Below, piece after piece: positions 56,563 to 64,000 of a stretch of 64,000 nt of DNA (position 1 is its first letter; every line of letters begins with the position of its first letter). The stretch is from Alopecurus myosuroides. Its lineage: Eukaryota; Streptophyta; Magnoliopsida; Poales; Poaceae. The notes under the pieces were generated by a model. It saw only the letters and a list, made by a program, of their open reading frames with translations, was not told where the DNA came from and searched no databases. Both the position numbers and the translations under genes were made by a program. Location of the stretch: assembly GCA_028641055.1 (NCBI GenBank), contig CM054062.1:187797958-187861957 (forward strand), in the 5' to 3' direction.

Positions 56563-58140
56563 ATGAAGAGGGCCGCCAAGGAGCCGCTGAAGCCTATAGC
56601 GGAGCCCAAGCCTGAGTCACTCAAGCGACGAGGCCAACAAGTGAGGCAGAGAGTTAGATCGGCAGAGGAAGAAGTGGTCGTCGCCATTCTCTTGTTCCAC
56701 CAAGAGGCCTTCGAGTTATAGACTCGAGCAAACACGGACGCCATGGCAATGCAAGGGGCCATGAGCGTTCTCATGCTGCAGGGCGAGCTGGCCGTGATCG
56801 TGCCTGCCTTGTCTGTCCGCCCCTTGTTGTCTTTGCCCTCGATGAGCTCGGTTGCGTCCACACACAAGCCGCCCGGCGCGGCGTCGCCAACGCTCTCCTC
56901 GTCCACGCCACCGGGAGTATACCGGGCCACGAGCTCGGTCGGGCCGGCATCTTCTCTGCTAGGCGTCTCACGAGAGGCGTCGCCGAAAATTTCTTCCCAA
57001 TTGCAAGCAACAGAGCAGCCGCCACCCATCGACCTCAGCAGGACTCCCACGCCCGGCCCTCCCTCCTCTGGGTCTCCCAGGCCCCTATCAGCCACAACAA
57101 GGCGCCAAGGGCTATGGCGTTCGAGAACTGGCCGGAAGGCCGCCAACTGTTCGCCCATTTGTCCCTGGCGGATGTCGCCGAGGTATGTGCTTGGCCACCG
57201 CTCTTTTGTCGTTTTATTGGAGCATTTTGTGGTCGTCATGCCCGTTGAGCAGATGTTCTACAACGACCAGAGTGAGCAGGCCATGGGCGAGATCCTGTTG
57301 GATGGGACCACCGGCCAATCGATGGCGAGACTCAAGCCGAGACCTAATATGGTGGTGGTGGTGGCATCCCCATCGACGAGACCCCATTGTTTGGTACCAA
57401 CCTAACCCAACATGGCCCGAACAAAAAGACCCTGAAGATGAAGTCCAAGAATTGGATCCGAAAACAGGGAAGAAGAAGAAGGTTAGGTCTATCAACTACT
57501 CGAAGAAGGAGGGTCGAATTCTTTGCGAGAGTTGGATGAGCATAAGCCAAGATGACATTTGTGGAGCCGAGCAAAAGGGCAGAGCATATTGGAAGTAGGT
57601 TCATAATTTCTTCCACGAGCACCGGAATTTCAAGAAGTGGAACATCTTTAGTGATCGTAGCCCCTCCTTCCTAAATTCACATCCAACGAGAGTGCAACGA
57701 GTTCAACGACGCTCATGGCCGCATCAAGGTCCCGTACCAAAGCGGCATTGGAGTCGAAGATACCGTCATCCAAGCCTCCAAATACTTCATCGAATGCGAT
57801 GGGTCCAAGTTCACTTTACTCCATTGTTGGGACACTATCAAGAATTGCCCCAAGTGGAAAAAGACCTACAACGGCTTGAAGAAGGGGGCCACAAATGGTG
57901 ATACCTTGGAGGCTGAAAAAGAAGAGGGTCTAAGGTCGGGGAGGCCGAGGGGAAAGATGACCACCAAGTCCGAATTGACACTCACGAAGTTACTCGCCGA
58001 TAAGGAGAAGGTAAATGCCGAGAAAACGTCGGGAGAAGGAGGACGTATCTTGAGACCCAAACAAAGAAGCAAGATTCGGACGAGGGCTCGGCTCGGCTCA
58101 GGTGGAGGAGAACCGGATGAAGCAGCTTGTTAGCTAAAGA
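56563..58140 (+). pseudogene. Decayed Harbinger ORF1-like gene (NAM-associated domain)
   Basis: The ATG at 56563 starts a basic segment (KPIAEPKPESLKRRGQQ) that stops at 56718. Fragments in several frames follow. Around 57470-57600 is the Myb/SANT-like part (NYSKKEGRILCESWMSIS, GAEQKGRAYWK), with a TAG just after YWK. Around 57690-57900 is the NAM-associated part (ECNEF, FTLLHCWDTIKNCPKWK), and at the end repeated ENRMK motifs. The order matches the ORF1 of Harbinger-1 but the sequence is a different subfamily. At least three frameshifts or stops are present; no transposase or clear element ends are visible. Confidence 0.62.
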
Positions 58141-58613
58141 GAACCGGATGAAGTTGAACAGAACCGAATGAAGCTAGTCTGTTTACTAGTTTTAGCATTC
58201 TAAAATACATTCAGTGCAATCCTGTCGAGTAATCAATAAAACTAAATTTAATTTGGGGGAGAAAAGCAGAGCATAGCTGATGCGGACCAGTGACTACTCA
58301 CTACCAAACATTAACCCGACAATAGGAAAGATGGCACGAGTTTTGCAGCTTGCTATTGATTTCACACGTACTAACTGCTTCATACATTTCTCAAAAAAAA
58401 AAGAAAAAAATCCTTCATACATGTCGATAATATACTCTACTAGACTTGATAACAGGTCAAGTGTATTCACATATCTGGACTCGCTAGACGGAACCTTCTT
58501 CAGATCGAGTCCAAATGAGCAGTAGCTTAGAAGGGAACATACAGAAACTGGACACCCTAATCTCCAAAATAGCAAAACGAAAATGTTTAGAAGGAAGCGA
58601 CAGGGTATCTCGA
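58141..58613 (-). other. 3' flank and probable 3' UTR of galactinol synthase
   Basis: Downstream of the GolS stop codon on the minus strand. T-rich (a poly-T/TTTTCTTTTTTTTTT stretch near 58390-58415 on the minus strand) and without any ORF of note. I see no canonical AATAAA in the first 200 bp, so the polyadenylation site is not assigned. Confidence 0.5.
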
Positions 58614-59977
58614 TCACGCTGCCGAGGGCGCGGTGATGTACTTGACGGTGCCGGCCTCCGCCAGCGCCGCGCGGATCGGCTTCTTCGCGGCCTCCTCGAG
58701 CTCGTCGGCGTCGACAGGCAGGCCCTTGAAGTCCAGGCTCTCGTCGTTGTAGATGTCCCACCACTTCCTGACAAGCATCTTGATGTCCTCCCTGTCCATG
58801 TTGGCCTCTTTGCCCGTGAACCTCCAGGGCTTCGATCCCTGCAACAATCAACAGATCGTCCATATCAGTAAGAACAAAAACAAGAACTACTACAAACCAA
58901 ACGAAAATTACAGCACGGGCTTGAGCGAACGAGAGATGGTAAACCACGTACCGCTGCGCAGTAGTGGACGACCTTAACCATCTCGAGCTGGACATTCTCC
59001 GGGTGCCTCCAGAGCATCGCCAGCACAAGGTTGTAGAGCAGAGGGATCGGCTTGTATTGCTCCCTGAAGAACATGTTGAGGAAATCCTGCATATTAAGAG
59101 AGCAAAAGTACATTGAGCACACCCATCATTATTGCCAAATCGGGACCCTCCAGTCCAAAGTCCAAACCACGGTAGATATGGCCCCACGGACGGGTCGTTG
59201 CCGACGGGCTAAGATTAACTACCTGCTCTGCAAACGGAGTGGTTGGGGACACGCGGAGGGTGTCGAGCAGCGCCTTGGCGGTGGCCATGCTGGGCTCGTG
59301 CACGAACATGCCGGCGTTGAAGTAGAGCGCCGGCGGCGGGCCCATCTCGGCGGCCGGCCAGGACACCTTGTCGGGGCACTGCTGGCAGTAGCCGATCTGG
59401 TACTGCGGCGTGTGGCCCCACGTCTTCTCGCAGAAGCAGTCCATCACGGCGTAGAAGTGCCCCTTGGGCAGATCGAACAGCTCGTCGATGTTGTCGAACA
59501 CCTGGATGTCGGCGTCCAGGTACACCATCCTCTCGTACTCCACAAACTGCGTGGGCCAACCAAATCAAGAAGAAATCAGCACACCATTCCTAATATATAT
59601 ATAATCATGGAGGTGGCAAAGGATATATAGTTTGGAGTAGCAAGTCTCACCTCCCAGATTCGGAGCTTGGAGTAGTTGATGACGTAGTAGGCCATGGCGA
59701 ACTGGGTCTGGTTCTCGGGCGGGTACACGGGGACGATCTCGCGGACGATGCAGCCCTGGGAGACGAGGATGCGGCGGTGGGACTCGGGCACGTCCGGCAG
59801 CACGGCCACCACGAGCGGGTAGGCAGACCCCGCCTTGCGCAGGCCCTTGGCCAGCCCAACCACGCCCTTCCAGTAGTCCCCGTCGCCGGCCAGGAACGTC
59901 ACGAACGCCTTCGTCGCGGGCTTCGCCGCCGCCACGGCGGCCTTGGCGGTCATCTTGCCGGCCAGCTCGGGAGCCAT
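58614..59977 (-). CDS. GolS: Galactinol synthase (GT8 family), intact four-exon gene
   Basis: It catalyses UDP-galactose + myo-inositol to galactinol + UDP (EC 2.4.1.123), the committed step of raffinose-family oligosaccharide synthesis, in the cytosol. The exons are 59651-59977, 59223-59546, 58952-59086 and 58614-58838. All three introns (104, 136 and 113 bp) are GT-AG, and the joined frame is 336 residues without stops, the usual family length. The GT8 fold starts at AFVTFLAGDGDYWKG (about residue 23). The Mn/UDP-binding DxD is YLDADIQVF (DAD at 120-122). Other family blocks are YFNAGMFVHEPS, FFREQYKPIPLLYN and VVHYCAA. The protein ends in APSAA, the pentapeptide typical of galactinol synthases. 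The start ATG at 59977 is the first of the frame. GolS genes are commonly drought-, cold- and ABA-induced, and the upstream motifs agree. Confidence 0.95.
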
Positions 59978-60647
59978 CTCGTCTCGGGTTTTTAGTGTGT
60001 TGACTGACTACGGTTTGGAGGCTCGGTGAGAGTGGATTAACCGCTTGATTGCTTTGGGATTTTGGATGGGTTTCACGGTGCGGGTGGCGAGGCTATAAAT
60101 AAGGAAACGGGGGACGGGATGGTCGCCGGGGAAATGCCAGGCTCCTCCCCGCATCGTCGGTTACGGGACGTGGTCTGTGCGATCTGAGGCGTACGCGTGG
60201 GGAAATAGTAGATCGGACGGCCGGGGCACCTTGGCGGAAGCTTCTCGCGGGGGCAGTATCGGGAGTGGCAGTACGGAAGGTGCGAGAATAGGCCGGGAGA
60301 GGGCGAGAGTTGCTGACATGGATTGCTGGGGCCCGCTTTCATTACCGTGGTTAATCCAAAATTTGCATAGCTAATTCTTACTTACTCCACTGATCGTGAT
60401 TACTTGCGTGCATACATGGTAAGCCTACGTAGAACCTCCGGAATGGTCGTCGCTGAATCAATCGAGAATCATCTGGGAGGAAAAGGCAAACGTTGTGATG
60501 GTCCACTTTAACTAAGCTTCCTTACTATTAGGTGGGTTCAAGTTTTTTTCCTTGTCGTATGATCGAGGGACATTTAATTTACCGGGACGTCTCACCTTAG
60601 ATCGAAATGACATCTGAACTTGAAACGTACAGATATGCTCGGGCTAA
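59978..60647 (-). promoter_or_regulatory. Upstream region of galactinol synthase with DRE, ABRE and TATA-like motifs
   Basis: On the minus strand, reading toward the gene: ABRE core CCACGT (60168-60173), then DRE/CRT core ACCGAC (60156-60161) 6 bp further on, then TATTTATAG (60093-60101) about 116 bp before the ATG. An ABRE next to a DRE is a recognised combination in drought- and cold-induced promoters (AREB/ABF plus DREB/CBF binding). The TATA motif is read as TATTTATA on this strand, weaker than the same site read on the plus strand. The region is cut off at 60648 by Harbinger-2. Confidence 0.55.
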
Positions 60648-60734
60648 GGGTATCTCCAGCCGTTGCGCCCTCCAGGGCCCAAAACGCCGCCGTTTTGGGG
60701 CCGCCGCGGCGCTAAACGGCGCTATTCTGAAACC

Positions 60735-60755
60735 GGGGGGGGGGGGGGGGGGGGG
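60735..60755 (+). repeat. Poly-G run of 21
   Basis: An uninterrupted run of 21 G near the left end of Harbinger-2. It can form a G-quadruplex and its true length is likely uncertain because of sequencing slippage. Confidence 0.9.
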
Positions 60756-60931
60756 AGCATCGTTCCCAGTCGCTCCCCGAGTCCAAGAATCGGCCCAAAA
60801 CAAACGCAATTTGAAAACTAGTCGATTTTTATTAAAATTAGCGAATTGCGTACATATTCGACGGAAATTCAAACTAAACATCGACGGAAATTTGAACTAC
60901 AACTTTTTATTGATCTACGCGACGACTACCC

Positions 60932-61552
60932 CTACGCATCGTCGTCTTCAGCGGCGTCCTCGTCGCGGCGCTGGTTGGAGGGACCAGCTTCGCCCTGCCT
61001 CGCCGCGGCGAGCCAGCGTTGTTCCGCCCGCTCCGCTCGGGCTTGCACCCGCAGCCGGTGCAGCTGCGCCTGCTCGGAGGGCGGCCGGTTGCGCCGCTCG
61101 CTCTGCAGCGCCACCTGTCGCCGGTCCTGCTCGTACAAGGCGATGATGCCCCCCTGCTCGGCCGAGGCAGCGCGCCCGGCCATCTGCCGGCGCACCTCTC
61201 GCGCTGCTTCTTCCCTCTGGTGTGTCTCCAGAGAGGCTCAAATGGCGGCCGCCTCCACCGCCTCGGTCGCCTCCACCGCCTCCACCGCCTGCTCGAGGAC
61301 GCCGCGGACCTCGCGGTACGCGTCCTCGTTCTGCGCGGTTTCGAAGGAGAGCAGCCCCGCGTGCTGCTCCGGCCATATGGGCTGCCTCCGCTGCTCCCTC
61401 CTCCAGCGACGCCGGGCCTCCCGCGCCGCGTCCTGTTCGGGTGGCTGCTCCGGCGCCAACTGCTGCGCTGGAAGCTGCTCCGGTGCCACTTGCTGCGCTG
61501 GCTGCAGCTCGTCGTCGTCGCTCTCGGGCCACGCGTCCCAGAGATGGTCCAT
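60932..61552 (-). pseudogene. ORF of Harbinger-2, one in-frame stop
   Basis: Minus-strand frame starting ATG at 61552: acidic N-terminus (MDHLWDAWPESDDDE), Gln/Pro/Ala repeats (VAPEQLPAQQLAPEQ), then a long Arg/Glu/Ala-rich helical region. A TGA at 61238-61240 interrupts it; the same frame continues to the stop at 60932 (206 codons in all). I do not recognise a known domain. Highly charged, coiled-coil-like composition and high GC make weak similarity searches unreliable. It could be a degenerate ORF1 or captured host sequence. Confidence 0.5.
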
Positions 61553-62043
61553 TGCGGCGAGGATGAGGATGGAGAAGAACGGCGAGGAGGAGGCGAGAAT
61601 GTGCGGACGGAGAGGGCGCGGGCACCATTTTTATAGCCTGGCGGGCAAGTCGCCGCGCCGCGCGTGTCACCGCTGCCGCCCCCCGCCATTAATCCGGCAG
61701 CCTTTGACCGGGGCGCATGCACTGGCCGGCCGCCACGCTATAACTCCGGCAGCCTTTGACGGCGCGGGCGCCGAGAAGGAGGTCACGGACGGTGGCTTCT
61801 GTTCCCGCGTTTTCCCGGCGCGTCACTGACAGAGCTGACCCGCGCGCGCGGTCGCGCAGTTTCGCCCCCCAGGCCGAACCCAGCGGGCTGGGTTTGGCCT
61901 GAGTGCCACGGCGCTAAATAGCGCCGAAACGACGCTATTTGGGCCTCTGAGGGGGCCGAGTGGTGAAGAAACGGCGCTATTCGCCGCTTCCGCCGCGAAA
62001 AAAGCCCCCTGGGGGGCTCGGGGGACGGCTAAAGATGCCCTAA

Positions 62044-62974
62044 TAGCACAGTATGGGCGTAGTACGTGCTGTGGAAGTGGAACAGTGGAAGTCCCCTCTC
62101 TCTCTGACAGAAAACAACAGTGAAATTCATCCCAAGGCAGCACCGCTGTTCGTGAAGAAATCTAAAGCCAAGAGTGTAACACGTGCGTGAGACAAATAGA
62201 TAACTCGGTAGTTCTCCGGTCCTTCTCTGAGATTGACACTGCCCTCCTACACAGATGGACGCTGAGTGAGTGCTGGGTCTCGACTCACCGCACCAAAAGA
62301 TTTGTCACGAGGCTCTCGTGCCACGGCGGCAGCCCAGTACACTGTGATCTCACTCGGCGAGAGGCCAGGAGACTTCCCGAACCTTGTGCCGTATTCCTGT
62401 AGGACGCTGGAATCGTAGGAGGACTTCGAGTCAAATGTATCGCCTGCCGTCCGATCTCATCACCACCGCCACCGACGGATGGTCTAGGGAAGGTGCTCGC
62501 TAGCATTCTCAAGAGCTGACGTAGAGTAGTGGGGCCAGTTGTAGTTTTCTCCGGGCTCCAACCTTGACACGTGGGCCATACGCCCATACCGGTATAGCGA
62601 TTCACGAGAGAGTGAGACCTGCATTGCACGTGTCAGGGATGTGTCGCCACCAGGCCGAATAGACAACTCCAACGCGCCCTGTCCGTTCTGATATGTCTGA
62701 CGCAGGATGGACAAATATTTAGATTAAACAACGTCCCGTTTGATTTGATCTTTTTTATTTTCATCAGTTTATTCATATGGTATCAAAATATGGATCAAAT
62801 GATAGGAAATAAAGTACTACTCCTTGGCAACTCAATTAAGTCGTGCGGGAACACATCAAAGTATCAAAAAGAATCATAAATGGCACATAGTTCATTCAAG
62901 AAAGGCATTCTAATGCGGCAAATAGAGTGATCAGGAATCTCGATTCACGATCATCTTATGCTTTTTTTTTATTA

Positions 62975-62978
<4 letters not shown>
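62044..62978. other. Intergenic stretch
   Basis: No supported gene or element ends. Short open frames here lack recognisable motifs. Confidence 0.5.

Positions 62979-63044
<66 letters not shown>
62979..63044. repeat. (TA)n microsatellite
   Basis: About 33 uninterrupted TA repeats, preceded by an A/T-rich stretch. Likely length-polymorphic and cruciform-prone. Confidence 0.95.
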
Positions 63045-63045
<1 letters not shown>

Positions 63046-63507
63046 CCTTTTAGCACATCAAATTCACGAACTGATCCCGACTCAAAAAATTAAAAAATAA
63101 CTTTTTTTATAATACTCTCGTACGTAACATCTAGTCAAAGGCATTATTGATCAGCGCCATGTCAGGGGGTCCACCACTTGACACCATAACGCTCTGGACT
63201 GAGGAGTTATGCCCTGACCACATAACGCACTGGACAGAGGTGTTATGCGTGTTGACTTAACCGCACAGCCCCCTCCCGATTCCAAACTTCTCATACCTCT
63301 CCTCCGTTCGTGAAGAACACACATCGCTCTCGTCGCCTCTCACTCTGCCCTCCCAAATCATCCTTTGTATTGGCTAGATCGGAGACTGTCTCCTAGGGAT
63401 ATCTTGGGATAGAGCCGGACATTCCGAGAAGGGCCGTCGGTGCCCCCTTTGGTTGGATTCTTTAACATTTTGGAAGATGCCTAGAGAAGTTAGAAGAGGA
63501 TGGTGTG
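63045..63507 (+). other. 5' flank of the plant-mobile-domain pseudogene
   Basis: It contains the twin 27-bp inverted motifs at 63185-63247, then a C/T-rich leader-like stretch (63265-63365). No clear TATA box or upstream coding exon is visible. Confidence 0.45.
63185..63247. repeat. Two tandem 27-bp imperfect hairpins
   Basis: 63185-63211 and 63221-63247 each begin CATAACGC and end GTTATG, with CTGGAC and GAGG inside. Each is thus a direct copy of the other, and its ends are inverted repeats of each other. Confidence 0.75.
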
Positions 63508-64000
63508 GAGAAGTATGCCAGTGCATACTTGTGGTATGTCATGTGTCGTGCTTTATTCCTAGGCGACGGTGGCTCGAATGCCCTGTTTATGTGGCTCCCG
63601 TTGTTAGTTGATTGGGACAACAAATGGAGTTGGGGCACGGCCGCACTAGGTTATTTATATCGCTAAGTAACCATGTTTCCATACACAGTTCACTCTGAAT
63701 TTCTTTTTATGATGAAATGAAATGTAAATTGCATTTTATTGTTTATGCAGTTGGACGAGACGTGCCGAAGGGGTAAACCCCAAGAATAAAACTGAATACA
63801 ATACGGATGGTTGCTTGTTGCTATTGTCCGTATGGAGTTGAGAGCATTTTTTTAATCGGCAGACCAGTTTCTGATACTGGTGTGGAACGTATGGCTACAT
63901 GGGCGCTGAGATGGTTCAAAGTTAACCGTGAATGGGATGCATCTAAGTTCTTATATCTTGAGTACACCAATGAGTTCGGCACTCTTACCCATGATATGGT
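63508..64000 (+). pseudogene. Plant mobile domain (PMD, aminotransferase-like family) gene, degenerate, runs off the window
   Basis: Exon-like stretch 63508-63663 encodes YASAYLWYVMCRALFLG, FMWLPLLVDWDNKWSWG and AALGYLYR, the core of the plant mobile domain (Pfam PF10536). It then reads TAA just before a GT (63667), where family members have Gln. An acceptor CAG at 63748-63750 precedes LDETCRRG. Downstream pieces read GCLLLLSVWS and then a TGA where Trp is expected, and a T-run near 63850 shifts the frame into IGRPVSDTGVERMATW and YTNEFGTLTHDMV, open to the window end. PMD proteins (MAIN/MAIL family) are linked to silencing and are often carried by transposons. This copy has at least two stops and a frameshift. 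Confidence 0.68.

Larger units (their letters stand above)
60648..62040 (-). mobile_element. PIF/Harbinger relative (Harbinger-2) upstream of GolS
   Basis: A 1393-bp element with ends GGGTATCTCCAGCCGT and (opposite strand) GGGCATCTTTAGCCGT, flanked by TAA (60645-60647 and 62041-62043). It carries the same subterminal palindrome family as Harbinger-1 (arms GGCCGAACCCAGC and GCTGGGTTTGGCC at 61872-61899), so the two belong together, in opposite orientation. Its single ORF lies on the minus strand. No transposase. Confidence 0.82.

Noticed and set aside
59094..59630. Plus-strand frame across galactinol synthase exons 2-3
   Set aside because: Antisense shadow spanning introns; the minus-strand exons have clean splice sites and conserved GT8 motifs.
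60907..61829. Alternative long frames on both strands of Harbinger-2
   Set aside because: Ser/Ala/Arg-rich frames caused by GC content above 65%; only the minus frame from 61552 has a sensible acidic start and a helical composition.

Overview
The window looks like a slice of a large, repeat-rich grass genome, most likely Triticeae (wheat, barley, rye or Aegilops). The reasons are deeply nested Gypsy LTR retrotransposons, Athila-type LTRs opening TGATACGTCC with a tRNA-Asp-like primer site, GC-rich PIF/Harbinger and hAT elements, and a short gene island holding one intact GT8-family gene. No prokaryotic or organellar genes, rRNA, tRNA or CRISPR features were seen. Family names beyond clade level are deliberately not given.

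Positions 1-48603 are one nested LTR-retrotransposon pile. The outer host is an Athila-clade element (here ATH1, + strand) running from its damaged 5' LTR (6025-6383) to its 3' LTR (35742-36586 continued at 47941-48603). Five younger events interrupt it. (i) A Tat-clade Gypsy element on the minus strand (1-6024, cut by the window edge) sits in the 5' LTR. (ii) A deletion-scarred second Athila copy (ATH2, about 10693-23925) sits in the integrase. (iii) Inside ATH2 is a complete minus-strand Tat-type element (B, 12594-22473, TSD CCACC) that keeps gag, protease and RT, lacks RNase H and integrase, and carries an oppositely oriented multi-exon gene with its own promoter-like region. (iv) A non-autonomous minus-strand Athila relative (C, 25130-34113, TSD ATGGT) with gag and protease only lies in the 3' region. 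(v) A LARD-like element with 4.75-kb LTRs and a 1.85-kb internal region (D, 36587-47935, TSD AATAT) lies in the 3' LTR. All pol genes are broken by stops and frameshifts.

Positions 48604-64000 are a gene-island-like stretch. It holds an RNase-H-like gene fragment (49127-49555), a PIF/Harbinger element with only the Myb/NAM-associated ORF1 (49819-52210), an hAT element (52987-54754) containing a retroposon with a 17-bp target duplication (53108-54291), a small hAT MITE (54975-55447), and a second decayed ORF1-like gene (56563-58140). It also holds an intact four-exon galactinol synthase gene (58614-59977, minus strand, 336 aa, ending in the diagnostic APSAA), a second Harbinger relative about 0.67 kb upstream of its start (60648-62040), a long (TA)n tract, and a degenerate plant-mobile-domain gene running off the right edge.

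The only gene I believe encodes a normal host protein is galactinol synthase, the committed step of raffinose-family oligosaccharide synthesis; adjacent DRE/CRT and ABRE cores lie just upstream. I found no clearly undescribed cellular system. The most unusual items are the spliced antisense gene with mitosis-type (MSA) promoter motifs in element B, LTR-promoter-like modules in front of the 3' ORFs of the Athila copies, and the very young giant-LTR element D.
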